Shown here: positions 1 to 6,869 of the stretch, in pieces
How the letters are laid out: the number at the start of each line of letters is the position of its first letter
Numbering within the stretch: the first letter of the stretch is position 1
Origin: Burkholderiales bacterium
Lineage (GTDB): Bacteria > Pseudomonadota > Gammaproteobacteria > Burkholderiales > SG8-39
Direction of reading: 5' to 3'
NCBI GenBank assembly: GCA_020846575.1
Contig: JADLDQ010000010.1
Location: 1-12,580, forward strand
Length of the DNA stretch: 12,580 bases
Notes under the pieces: generated by a model
What the model was told of the DNA's origin: nothing
The model's database searches: none
What the model saw: only the letters and a program-made list of their open reading frames with translations
Made by a program: the position numbers and the translations under genes

Positions 1-2328
1 AATTCGGCCGGCACCTGGTACTTCGCCACCGGGGCGGGGGTGTACAGGAGCACCGACAGCGGCGCCACCTGGGCCAAGACGAGCAACGGTCTGCCGGGCG
101 GGCTGGTGTTGAACACCGCCGGCGGCGCCGGCGCTCTCTTCGCCACGTCCAACACCGTCTACAAGAGCGTGGACGGCGGCGCGACCTGGCTCACGTCGGA
201 TGCCGGTATCACCGGCTACACCGGTATCAACGCCGGCAGCAGCACCGGCACGACCGCCGGCGGCAGCCTGGTGAGCAGCGCCGCGGGGGTGTTCGTGTCG
301 ACCAACAACCACGGCGTGTTCAGGAGCACCGACCAGGGGACAAGCTGGAGCGCGGTCAACTTCGGCCTGCCGCCGCTGGTGGGGCAGGCGCCGGCGGTGC
401 TGGGCGATCCGACCAACACCTCGGGACTGTTCGCCGCGTTCGGCAACTATCCGAACGGCGTATACCGCAGCTCCGACGGCGGGACGAGCTGGCAGGCGAT
501 CAGCGGCAACCTAGCGGGCAACGCGCTGTACGCGCGCTTCGTCGCCATCGATCCCAAGACGGGCGAGCTGTACGCGGCCACCCGCGGCGGGCTGTACAAG
601 AGCGCCAACGGCGGGACCACCTGGACGCTGCAGAACAACCTCACCGGCGCCTGCGGGGCTTCCTCGGTGCGGGTGGACAGCGCCACTCAGCCCTCGACCA
701 TCTACTGGAGCGCACGCTGCATCGACGCCACGGGTGCGCCCACCGCGGCCGCGGGGCTTTACCGCAGCATCGACGCCGGTGTGAACTCCACGCAGCTGCT
801 CGCGGGCGAGAACGTGGCCAACATGCGCTTCACGCGCATCGGTACGCAGGTGACTCTGTGGGTGGCGAGCTGGAACTCGATATCCAGCCTGGCCGCCAGC
901 CCCGGGCTCACGAGTTCGGCGGGCCGCGTGCTCAGGAGCACCGACGGCGGGGCGAGCTGGCAGGAGCTGAGCGCGGGACTGCCCATCGTGCTGCCGCGGG
1001 TGTTCGCGGCCAACACCTCGCAGGTCACACGCCTGACCACCAACGGGACCGGGATGTACAGCTTCTTCAGCGGCGCCGCCGATGTCACGCTGCCGGGCCT
1101 GGCCACCAACGCGGCGGCCGTCGCGGCCGGCTCCAACCAGGTGAGCGTGAGCTGGACCGCGGCCACCGACGATGTCGCGGTGACCGGCTACAACGTGTTC
1201 CGCAGCGCCGGCGGCACCGGGCCGTTCGTGCTGGTGGGCGGAGTCGCCGGCACCGCCTTCAGCGACGCGAGCGTCGCGCCTTCCTCCGGCTACACCTACG
1301 CGGTGGCCGCCTGCGACGCCGCGGGCAACTGCTCGCCGCTGTCGACGCCGAGCGCGCTGGTGACCACGCCGGCGGCGAGCGGGCACGCGCTCAGCGTGAG
1401 CGTCAGCGGCTCGGGCGGCGTCACCAGCGACTCGGGCGGCATCGACTGCCAGGGCGGCACCGGCACCTGCGCGGCGAACTTCGCCCCGGGCACGCAGGTG
1501 ACCCTCAACGCGACGCCGGGTACGGGCTACGCCTTCAGCGGCTGGTCGGGCGCCTGCACCAATTCGTCGGGCGCCTGCACCGTGACGATGAACTCGCCCC
1601 TGTCGGTCACCGCCAGCTTCGTGCCGGGCCAGGCGCTGCCGCTCAATACCACCGGTTTCAACCTGACGGGTAACGGCACCACGGCCGCGCTCGACGTGGT
1701 GGCGCTGTTCGGCACCGCCGACAACCCGGTGCCAACCGTCAGCGCCAACGTGGATGCCGTCTGGAGCTGGCACGCCATCCCGGCCGGTTCACCGGGCGCC
1801 CCGGGCCGCTGGCGCTTCCACACGCCGCAGCTCACCGCGGCCCAGAGCGCCGCCTATGCCGCCGCCAACGGTTACGAGGTGCTCACCACGGTACCCGCGG
1901 GCGAAGGCTTCTGGGTGAACGTGTACCAGCCGATCAACGTGGTCACGCCCAGCGGCGCGCCGTTCAACTACGGCACACTCAACTTCCCGGCGCTGCCCGG
2001 CGGCTTCAACCTGCTCTCGATCGGCTTGAGCCGGACCGCCCTGCAGTTCGCCAACGGCGTGGGCGCGCCGCCCACGCCGCCTGAGTCGGTGTCCAACAGC
2101 TTCAACGCGCTGTGGGCCTGGGATGCGGCGCGGGGGCGCTGGTACTTCTTCGCGCCGTCGCTCGAGCTGACGGGGTCGCCGTTCAACAGCTGCACCTATG
2201 CCGCAAACCAGAACTACCTCGACTTCGGCGGCTGTGCGGCGGCCAACGACAAGCTCGGCGTGCCCAACCGACCGGCCCCGGCACTGACGCTCGAACCGGG
2301 GATGGGATTCTGGGTAGAGAAGTACTGA
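1..2328 (+). CDS. Large secreted/surface protein (3' part): Asp-box propeller, FN3, InlB-type repeat, duplicated C-terminal domain
   Basis: The frame is open from base 1, so the 5' end and any signal peptide lie outside; the GTG at 40 is probably internal. At least 775 residues are visible. Asp-box motifs (S-x-D-x-G-x-x-W) occur at about 49-72, 166-189, 325-348, 469-492, 601-624 and 937-960, plus a degenerate one near 766. They indicate a BNR/sortilin-like beta-propeller. A fibronectin type III domain follows (about 1081-1371), then an InlB B-type bacterial repeat with a Cys pair and 'GWSG' (about 1381-1629). Two copies of a C-terminal domain end in GFWVNVY (to 1926) and GFWVEKY (to 2325). 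This is typical of exported adhesin-like or carbohydrate-interacting proteins; no catalytic site is recognised. The stop TGA (2326-2328) lies in the first unit of an octamer array. Coding status is sure; function is inferred only from domains. Export by the neighbouring type II-like system is possible. Confidence 0.9.
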   Translation, partial: NSAGTWYFATGAGVYRSTDSGATWAKTSNGLPGGLVLNTAGGAGALFATSNTVYKSVDGGATWLTSDAGITGYTGINAGSSTGTTAGGSLVSSAAGVFVSTNNHGVFRSTDQGTSWSAVNFGLPPLVGQAPAVLGDPTNTSGLFAAFGNYPNGVYRSSDGGTSWQAISGNLAGNALYARFVAIDPKTGELYAATRGGLYKSANGGTTWTLQNNLTGACGASSVRVDSATQPSTIYWSARCIDATGAPTAAAGLYRSIDAGVNSTQLLAGENVANMRFTRIGTQVTLWVASWNSISSLAASPGLTSSAGRVLRSTDGGASWQELSAGLPIVLPRVFAANTSQVTRLTTNGTGMYSFFSGAADVTLPGLATNAAAVAAGSNQVSVSWTAATDDVAVTGYNVFRSAGGTGPFVLVGGVAGTAFSDASVAPSSGYTYAVAACDAAGNCSPLSTPSALVTTPAASGHALSVSVSGSGGVTSDSGGIDCQGGTGTCAANFAPGTQVTLNATPGTGYAFSGWSGACTNSSGACTVTMNSPLSVTASFVPGQALPLNTTGFNLTGNGTTAALDVVALFGTADNPVPTVSANVDAVWSWHAIPAGSPGAPGRWRFHTPQLTAAQSAAYAAANGYEVLTTVPAGEGFWVNVYQPINVVTPSGAPFNYGTLNFPALPGGFNLLSIGLSRTALQFANGVGAPPTPPESVSNSFNALWAWDAARGRWYFFAPSLELTGSPFNSCTYAANQNYLDFGGCAAANDKLGVPNRPAPALTLEPGMGFWVEKY

Positions 2329-2515
2329 CGCACCGACGTACTGAAGCACTGAAGCACTGAAGCACTGAAGCGCTGACGTACTGACGCACTGACGCACTGG
2401 CGTACTGACGCACTGACGCACTGGCGTACTGACGCACTGACGCACTGGCGTACTGGCGCACTGGCGCACTGACGCACTGACGCACTGGCGCACTGGCGTA
2501 CTGGCGTACTGGCGG
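2324..2515. repeat. Tandem array of 24 octamers, consensus ACTGRCGY
   Basis: The 192 bases divide exactly into 24 units of 8 bp. Variants are ACTGACGC, ACTGGCGT, ACTGGCGC and ACTGAAGC, with ACCGACGT, GCTGACGT and a terminal ACTGGCGG. Four ACTGAAGC units cluster at 2340-2371. From 2380 to 2451 a 24-bp higher-order unit (ACTGACGC, ACTGACGC, ACTGGCGT) is repeated three times. The first unit contains the TGA stop of the upstream gene, so the array is otherwise noncoding. Changes in copy number would not alter the upstream protein. The octapeptide-periodic frames on both strands are a by-product of the 8-bp period. Replication slippage is the likely origin; a function as spacer or binding array is unproven. 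Confidence 0.95.
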
Positions 2516-2520
2516 GACCA

Positions 2521-2563
2521 CGCGCCGTCGGACCGGCTTCAACCGTACCGGTCCGACGGTGCG
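2521..2563. terminator. Strong stem-loop after the octamer array, possible terminator
   Basis: The arms 2521-2536 (CGCGCCGTCGGACCGG) and 2548-2563 (CCGGTCCGACGGTGCG) form a 16-bp stem with one G-T wobble. Of these, 12 bp (2525-2536 with 2548-2559) pair perfectly. The loop is 11 nt. It stands 192 bases beyond the stop of the upstream gene, directly after the octamer array. No T tract follows on either strand, so a classical intrinsic terminator is not supported. It may act as a 3' end-protecting hairpin or be a REP-like palindrome. Confidence 0.6.
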
Positions 2564-2781
2564 CACGGCGGATGGCGTGCGTGGCGGGCGGCGATCGCGG
2601 GCGCGGTCATCCGGATCGCGCCCGCGGCTGTCGCGTAGCGTCCCGGCGCCTGCCCTGCCGGCTCAATCGCCCTTGGGGCGCCTCGCGGCCTTTCAGGTTT
2701 TCGGGTCGCGCGCGCATCACAGCTGTGGCACGATCGCTCCAGCGCAGACACGATGCCCCGCCCGGAGTATTCACCACCGCG
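2564..2781. other. Intergenic leader upstream of the pseudopilin gene
   Basis: Apart from the stem-loop at 2596-2626, I see no convincing gene or promoter here. The frame of the downstream gene stays open through this stretch, but the encoded residues are Arg/Ala-rich and unlike a pilin leader. The good prepilin start is the ATG at 2782. A TGGCACG at 2726-2732 resembles a sigma-54 -24 element but has no matching -12 GC. GGAG at 2764-2767 is the only ribosome-binding-like sequence, 14 nt before the ATG. Confidence 0.5.
2596..2626. other. Second strong stem-loop in the same intergenic region
   Basis: The arms 2596-2608 and 2614-2626 form a 13-bp stem with one G-T wobble around a 5-nt loop. The outer 10 bp (CGCGGGCGCG with CGCGCCCGCG) match perfectly. 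It lies 33 bases beyond the first hairpin. There is no T tract. In DNA this GC-rich, part of such symmetry can arise by chance, but 13 bp with a short loop is strong. Confidence 0.55.
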
Positions 2782-3258
2782 ATGTCCGCTGCCTTGCCCC
2801 GCGGCTTTTCGCTGATCGAACTGATGGCGACGCTCGCCATCCTGGGCCTGCTCGCGGTCACTGCGTTCCCGATCGCGGACCTGACCGCCAAGCGCCTGAA
2901 GGAACAGGAGCTGCGCTATCAGTTGCGCCAGGTCCGCGACGCGATCGACGCCTACAAGCGCGCCTCGGACGAGGGCCGGGTGGCGAAGAAGGCCGGCGAA
3001 ACCGGCTACCCGCCGGCGCTCGAAGCGCTCGCGGCGGGCGTGGAGGACGCGAAGAGCCCGCAGAAGGCGAAGATCTACTTCCTGCGGCGCATTCCCACCG
3101 ATCCCTTCGCGGACCCCGGGCTGCAGGGCGCGGCGAGCTGGGGCAAGCGCAGCTACGCGAGCGCGCCCGGCGAGCCCAAACCGGGCGAGGACGTGTACGA
3201 CGTGTACTCCATGAGCCCCTTGAAGGGCATCAACGGCATCCCCTACCGCGACTGGTAG
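2782..3258 (+). CDS. Type II secretion-like pseudopilin (prepilin-type N-terminal methylation domain)
   Basis: The 158-residue product starts at the ATG at 2782. A short leader MSAALPRG is followed by FSLIELMATLAILGLLA, the type IV prepilin / pseudopilin signal. Prepilin peptidase should cut after Gly8, leaving Phe9 as the methylated residue and Glu13 as the conserved +5 glutamate. The hydrophobic helix (about 9-33) continues into an amphipathic stretch, as in GspG-like proteins. The C-terminal part holds 'RRIPTDPF' (102-109) and 'YRDW' at the end, a pattern I associate with small GspG-related proteins encoded near secretion or pilus genes. An in-frame extension upstream to 2572 is rejected because it would bury the signal. 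It is convergent with gspE, only 73 bases away. Likely role: a pseudopilus subunit, major or accessory, of the system encoded by gspGFE. The exact subunit class (G, H or an orphan type) is not resolved. Confidence 0.9.
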   Translation: MSAALPRGFSLIELMATLAILGLLAVTAFPIADLTAKRLKEQELRYQLRQVRDAIDAYKRASDEGRVAKKAGETGYPPALEALAAGVEDAKSPQKAKIYFLRRIPTDPFADPGLQGAASWGKRSYASAPGEPKPGEDVYDVYSMSPLKGINGIPYRDW

Positions 3259-3298
3259 GCCGCAGGCGCCGGCCGCAAGGGCCCCGGCCCGCGGCGAG

Positions 3299-3320
3299 GC
3301 GCCGGCGGGCGATCCGGCGC
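3299..3320. terminator. Short GC hairpin between convergent genes
   Basis: GCGCCGG (3299-3305) and CCGGCGC (3314-3320) form a 7-bp stem with an 8-nt loop in the 73-base gap between two convergent stop codons. The position fits a bidirectional terminator. The lack of T tracts and the extreme GC content make this weak. Confidence 0.3.
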
Positions 3321-3331
3321 GCCCGCGCCGT

Positions 3332-4993
3332 TCAGTTGACGAACGTCACCCGGTTGATTTCCTGGAGCGTTGTGTCGCCCGAGCGCACCGCGTCGAGCGC
3401 CGCCATGCGCAGCGTGCGCGTGCCCTCGCGCGCCGCGGCCGCCTTGAGCGCGCGGATCGACTGGCGTGACACGATCAGCTCGCGCAGCTCGTCGGAGAGC
3501 ACCAGGAACTCGGCGATCGCCTTGCGCCCGCGGTAGCCGCTGCCGCGGCAGTGGCCGCAGCCCGCGCCCAGGCGGAAATTCCAGTCCGCCACCTGCGCTC
3601 GCGCCAGACCGGAGCCGGTGAGCAGATCCTCTTCGGGCACGTGCGGCGCCGCGCAGTTCGGGCACACCAGGCGCACCAGCCGCTGCGCCAGGATGCCGTT
3701 CAGGGCGGAGACGAAGCTGTAGGGATCCACCTCCATGTGCATCAGGCGGCCGAGCACGTCGAAGACGTTGTTCGCGTGCACGGTGGTGAACACCAAGTGC
3801 CCGGTGAGCGCCGACTGCACGGCGATCTGAGCGGTCTCCGCATCACGTATCTCGCCCACCATGATCTTGTCGGGGTCGTGGCGCAGGATCGAGCGCAGGC
3901 CGCGCGCGAAGGTGAGGCCCTTCTTCTCGTTCACCGGGATCTGCAGCACGCCGGGGAGCTGGTACTCGACCGGGTCCTCGATGGTGACGATCTTGTGCTC
4001 GCCGGTGTTGATCTCGGTGATGGCGGCGTAGAGCGTGGTGGTCTTGCCGCTGCCCGTGGGTCCGGTGACGAGGAACATGCCGTAGGGTTCGTTCGAGAGC
4101 CGGCGGATGGTGGCGAGGTCGCGCGCCTCGAAGCCGAGCTTCTCCAGGCGCAGGCCGCGCAGCTCGTCGGTGAGGAACTTCTTGTCGAGGATGCGCAGCA
4201 CCGCGTCCTCGCCGAAGATGCTGGGCATCACCGAGACGCGGAAGTCGATGTCGCGCCCGCGCACCAGCACCTTGAAGCGCCCGTCCTGCGGCACCCGGCG
4301 CTCGGCGATGTCCAGTTCGGCCATCACCTTGATGCGGGAGACGACCTGGTCGGCCTGGCTCGGGTCGGGAAAGCTGCCGGCCACGGCCAGCACGCCGTCG
4401 ATGCGGTACTTGATGGCCAGCCCCTCGGGCGTGGTCTCCAGGTGGATGTCGCTCGCGCCGGCGCGCAGCGCGTCGTAGAGCGTCGAATTCACCAGGCGCA
4501 CGATCGGGCTCGCACTGCCGCTGATGGTCTCCAGCGACAGCTCCTCGGCGGCGGTGTCGCGGCCGGCCGCCGCCGCCACCGTTCCCACCGCGGTCTCCAG
4601 GGCGCGGATGGTGTCCTCGGTGCGCGCGAGCAGCGCCTCGACGTCCCCGTGCGAGGCGAGGCACCAGCGCACCGCGCCGTCGGCCAGCGCCTCGGCCCAG
4701 TCCTGGGTGGCCGCGTCGTTCGGGTCCGAGATCACACCGACGATACGGCTCTCGGCGTCGCGCAGCAGCAGGCAGCGGCGCCGGGCCATCTCGGCGAAGG
4801 GGGCGACGTCCACCGCCGGATCGAGGGAGGAGAGCTCCGCCATGGACAGCACCGGGTACCCGTAGGCCTCGCCCACCATGAGCGCCGCCTCGTCGGGGCC
4901 GACGCCCAGCTGCTCTTCGAGCGCCTTGCCCAGATCGGTCCCGGCGCGGCGGGCGAGGTCGGCGATGCGGCGGAAGTCGGCGGCGGAAGCCAT
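3332..4993 (-). CDS. gspE: Type II secretion system ATPase GspE
   Basis: This 553-residue cytoplasmic hexameric ATPase would drive pseudopilus assembly through GspF. An N-terminal regulatory domain (about 1-130) resembles GspE/PilB N-domains. The catalytic part shows 'SDIHLE' (181-186), Walker A GPTGSGKTT (311-319), the Asp box TIEDPVEY (337-344), Walker B with Glu381 (IMVGEIRD, 377-384) and the His box ending TTVHAN (404-409). The zinc-binding C-M domain has Cys444, Cys447, Cys479 and Cys482. All key residues are present and the length is normal. The ATG at 4993 is the first start; no clear Shine-Dalgarno precedes it. It is last in the gspG-gspF-gspE operon, 86 bases after gspF, with two hairpins between them. 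The usual gsp order is E-F-G, so this order is reversed. PilB-like ATPases are related, but the gspG partner favours GspE. Confidence 0.95.
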   Translation of the reverse strand: MASAADFRRIADLARRAGTDLGKALEEQLGVGPDEAALMVGEAYGYPVLSMAELSSLDPAVDVAPFAEMARRRCLLLRDAESRIVGVISDPNDAATQDWAEALADGAVRWCLASHGDVEALLARTEDTIRALETAVGTVAAAAGRDTAAEELSLETISGSASPIVRLVNSTLYDALRAGASDIHLETTPEGLAIKYRIDGVLAVAGSFPDPSQADQVVSRIKVMAELDIAERRVPQDGRFKVLVRGRDIDFRVSVMPSIFGEDAVLRILDKKFLTDELRGLRLEKLGFEARDLATIRRLSNEPYGMFLVTGPTGSGKTTTLYAAITEINTGEHKIVTIEDPVEYQLPGVLQIPVNEKKGLTFARGLRSILRHDPDKIMVGEIRDAETAQIAVQSALTGHLVFTTVHANNVFDVLGRLMHMEVDPYSFVSALNGILAQRLVRLVCPNCAAPHVPEEDLLTGSGLARAQVADWNFRLGAGCGHCRGSGYRGRKAIAEFLVLSDELRELIVSRQSIRALKAAAAREGTRTLRMAALDAVRSGDTTLQEINRVTFVN

Positions 4994-5014
4994 GGCGCTG
5001 GAGTCCGTTCTGAT

Positions 5015-5036
5015 GCGAGGGGATACCTCCCCTCGC
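5015..5036 (-). promoter_or_regulatory. Perfect hairpin upstream of gspE
   Basis: GCGAGGGGA (5015-5023) and TCCCCTCGC (5028-5036) are perfect 9-bp arms around a 4-nt loop, 21 bases upstream of the gspE ATG. In the gspE-sense strand the purine-rich GGGGAGG segment lies in this hairpin, but it is too far from the ATG to be the ribosome site itself. It could affect gspE translation or mRNA processing. Confidence 0.55.
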
Positions 5037-5051
5037 GCTCCCCTGTCCCAC

Positions 5052-5075
5052 GGCGCCTGACTGCCGTCAGGCGCC
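5052..5075 (-). promoter_or_regulatory. Perfect hairpin just after the gspF stop
   Basis: GGCGCCTGAC (5052-5061) and GTCAGGCGCC (5066-5075) form a perfect 10-bp stem with a 4-nt loop, starting 4 bases beyond the gspF stop in the minus-strand direction. No T run follows. It is a candidate attenuator or mRNA-stability element that could set gspE expression apart from gspG and gspF. Confidence 0.6.
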
Positions 5076-5079
5076 AGGC

Positions 5080-6270
5080 TTATTGGATATTGGCGGCGAG
5101 CTCGAAGATCGGCAGGTACATGAGCACGACGATGGAGCCGATCACCAGGCCGATCACGGCCATCAGGATGGGCTCGAAGGTGCGCGAGAACAGCTCCACC
5201 GCGCGCGCGTTCTCCTCGTCGTAGAGTTCCGCGAGGCGCTCCATCATCTCGCCCATGTTACCCGCCTGCTCGCCCACCCGCAGCATGCGCACCGCCACCG
5301 GGTTGGTGAGCCCCGCATCGGCCATGGCGGTGGAGATCGGCAGGCCTTCCCGGATGCGCGCGGTGGCGCGGTCGAACGAGGCGCGCAGCGACTCCTGCAT
5401 CAGGCCGCGCACCATGCCCAGCGCCGGCACCGCGGGCATGCCGCTGCGAAGCAGCATCCCCAGGGTGCGGTACATGCGGCCCAGCTCGAACAGGCGCAGG
5501 CGCTCGCCCACGCGCGGCAGCGCCTGCAGCGCGCGCAGCGCCAGCGCGCGCGCCGCCGGACGCGAGCCTGCCCAGGCGAGGAGCACGATCGCGCCGAGCA
5601 CCGCGGCCGCGATCTCGAAAGGGTGTCTGTCGATCGCACCGCCCCAGCCGATCAGCACGCGCGTCATCAGCGGCGCGTCTCCCATGCGATCCTCGAAGAT
5701 GCGGCTGAAGCGCGGCACCACGTATCCGAGGAGGAACAGCGTCACCAGCGCGCCCACGGCGAGCAGTAGCGCGGGGTACACCAGCGCGGTGGCGATCTTC
5801 TTGCGCGCCGCCTCGATCTGCTGGCGGTAGGCCACGTACCGGCCCAGGGTCTCGGTCAGGGTGCCGGTGCGCTCGCTCGCCCGCACCGAGGCCACGAACA
5901 GCGGCGGAAAGGCGTGGGGATGCGCCTCGAGCGCCGCCGAGAGCGACTTGCCCGAGTGCAGGTGTTCGAGTATCTGGGCGAGCACCGCTCGCGTGGCCGG
6001 AGACTGCTCCTTCTCGGCGAGCGTCTCGAAAGACTCGACCAGCCCGATGCCCGCGCGCAGCAGCGCCAGCAGTTCCTGGGACAGGAGCAGCAGCGGGACC
6101 GCAGCCCTGCCCCAGCCGCGCGCGAACGGCAGCACCTGCTCGCGCCGGACCGAGAGCACCGCGGCCCCGGAGGCAGCCGCCTCGTGCACCGCGGCTTGCT
6201 CCGAGTTCGCCTCGACGCGCAGTTGCTTCACCCCCTCGCGCTGCGTGAGAACCGTGAGACGAAAACGCAC
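5080..6270 (-). CDS. gspF: Type II secretion system inner-membrane platform protein GspF
   Basis: This 396-residue polytopic inner-membrane protein would couple the GspE motor to the growing pseudopilus. Two T2SSF domains are visible, about 62-185 and 265-387. They share paired motifs: 'LLRAGIGLVES' with 'LLRSGMPAVPAL', and 'ASERTGTL' with 'VGEQAGNM'. Hydrophobic segments lie near 163-186, 219-235 and 366-387, the usual three-helix arrangement. The length matches the family. The start is a GTG at 6270, chosen because the N-terminus 'MRFRLTVLTQREG' fits GspF and the codon lies 6 bases beyond the gspG stop. No strong Shine-Dalgarno is seen, so translation is probably coupled to gspG. PilC/MshG paralogues share the fold; the gene context favours GspF. 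Confidence 0.95.
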   Translation of the reverse strand: MRFRLTVLTQREGVKQLRVEANSEQAAVHEAAASGAAVLSVRREQVLPFARGWGRAAVPLLLLSQELLALLRAGIGLVESFETLAEKEQSPATRAVLAQILEHLHSGKSLSAALEAHPHAFPPLFVASVRASERTGTLTETLGRYVAYRQQIEAARKKIATALVYPALLLAVGALVTLFLLGYVVPRFSRIFEDRMGDAPLMTRVLIGWGGAIDRHPFEIAAAVLGAIVLLAWAGSRPAARALALRALQALPRVGERLRLFELGRMYRTLGMLLRSGMPAVPALGMVRGLMQESLRASFDRATARIREGLPISTAMADAGLTNPVAVRMLRVGEQAGNMGEMMERLAELYDEENARAVELFSRTFEPILMAVIGLVIGSIVVLMYLPIFELAANIQ

Positions 6271-6276
6271 CGGCGG

Positions 6277-6723
6277 CTACCAGTTACTGACGTCGGCGGC
6301 CTCTCCCGAACCCCCGGGCTGCCCGTCCTTGCCCTGGGACCAGAGGTCGAAGTCTCCGAATTGCCCGGGGCTGCGGTACTGGTAGGCGTTTCCCCAGGGG
6401 TCCAGAGGCAGCGCCTTCGCGAGGTAGGGCCCCTGCCACTTCGCCTCGCCCGCCGGCGCCTTCACCAGAGCCGCGAGACCCTGCTCGGTGGTGGGATAGT
6501 GCCCGGTATCGATGCGGTAGTGACCCAGGGCCTTTTCCAACGCGTCGATCTGCGCCCGCGCCACCTTCACTTCCGACTTGCCGATCTGCGCGAAATAGCG
6601 CGGCCCGACGTAACCGACCAGCAGACCGATGATGACCAGCACCACCAGCAGTTCCAGCAGTGTGAAACCTCCGGCGCGCGCGCGCCTTCGAGGCCGACTG
6701 AGCAACTCAGTTAGAGCCGACAT
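6277..6723 (-). CDS. gspG: Type II secretion system major pseudopilin GspG
   Basis: This 148-residue protein is the main building block of the periplasmic pseudopilus. A basic leader (1-19, with RPRRRARAGG) precedes the cleavage site Gly19|Phe20, and Glu24 is the conserved +5 residue. The hydrophobic helix FTLLELLVVLVIIGLLVGYV follows. Family hallmarks follow: 'YPTTEQGLAALV' (76-87), 'GPYLAKALPLDPWGN' (98-112) and a C-terminal loop with DLWSQGKDGQPGG (126-138), the usual calcium-binding region of GspG. Length is typical. The ATG at 6723 is the only good start; no strong Shine-Dalgarno is seen. It is the first gene of the operon and is divergent from the giant FecR-domain gene across a 152-base control region. 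Confidence 0.97.
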   Translation of the reverse strand: MSALTELLSRPRRRARAGGFTLLELLVVLVIIGLLVGYVGPRYFAQIGKSEVKVARAQIDALEKALGHYRIDTGHYPTTEQGLAALVKAPAGEAKWQGPYLAKALPLDPWGNAYQYRSPGQFGDFDLWSQGKDGQPGGSGEAADVSNW

Positions 6724-6795
6724 CAGATTTCTACTCTAGCCTATTGAGCCGACAAGGAAACTTGGATAGACTGCCAAGGCGGCAAGGGTTGTCTG

Positions 6796-6826
6796 GCTGT
6801 GATCCAATTCCTAGCATTATCACAGC
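6796..6826. promoter_or_regulatory. 8-bp inverted repeat in the divergent control region, candidate operator
   Basis: GCTGTGAT (6796-6803) and ATCACAGC (6819-6826) are perfect inverted copies separated by 15 bases, with centres 23 bp apart (about two helical turns). The half-site TGTGA resembles a CRP/FNR-type half-site, but the spacing is wider than the 6 bp of a standard CRP site. The right arm overlaps the candidate minus-strand -10 and lies upstream of the plus-strand -10. One bound regulator could therefore affect both transcripts. Confidence 0.5.
6816..6824 (-). promoter_or_regulatory. gspG: Candidate extended -10 for the gspGFE operon
   Basis: On the minus strand this reads TGTGATAAT, an extended -10 (TG-N-GATAAT, 5 of 6 matches to TATAAT). 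No good -35 is seen at the right distance. It would give a leader of roughly 85 nt before the gspG ATG. It sits inside the right arm of the inverted repeat. Confidence 0.4.
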
Positions 6827-6833
6827 TTTACGA

Positions 6834-6842
6834 TGCTATATT
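6834..6842 (+). promoter_or_regulatory. Candidate extended -10 for the FecR-domain giant gene
   Basis: The sequence TGCTATATT is an extended -10 (TG-N-TATATT, 5 of 6 matches to TATAAT), located 34 bases before the GTG start. The predicted start site is near 6849. The -35 region is poor, which suits an extended -10 or an activated promoter. The area is clearly more AT-rich than the coding DNA on both sides. Confidence 0.5.
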
Positions 6843-6861
6843 CGGTTCGAGTCGTGCATCC

Positions 6862-6869
6862 AGGCGAGG
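6862..6869 (+). promoter_or_regulatory. Ribosome-binding site deciding the GTG start at 6876
   Basis: AGGCGAGG lies 6 bases upstream of the GTG at 6876. It selects this start, which is directly followed by a typical signal peptide. Confidence 0.75.

Noticed and set aside
511..1773. Long minus-strand open frame opposite the Asp-box gene
   Set aside because: The plus frame carries clear Asp-box, FN3 and InlB-repeat domains; the minus product is Arg/Gly/Ala-rich noise.
2324..2515. CRISPR array
   Set aside because: Units are 8 bp and directly adjacent with no spacers; this is a simple tandem repeat.
1789..2566. Minus-strand frames with octapeptide repeats such as VRQCVSAS
   Set aside because: The periodicity is the translation of the 8-bp DNA repeat, seen in all three minus frames, and there is no independent coding evidence.
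2726..2740. TGGCACG as a sigma-54 promoter before the pseudopilin
   Set aside because: The -24 half matches, but the required GC at the -12 position with proper spacing is missing.
3551..5224. Long plus-strand open frame opposite gspE
   Set aside because: It is the antisense shadow of a gene with all GspE motifs intact.
6796..6826. A standard CRP site
   Set aside because: TGTGA and TCACA half-sites are present but separated by far more than the 6 bp of a CRP site, so only a generic inverted-repeat operator is proposed.
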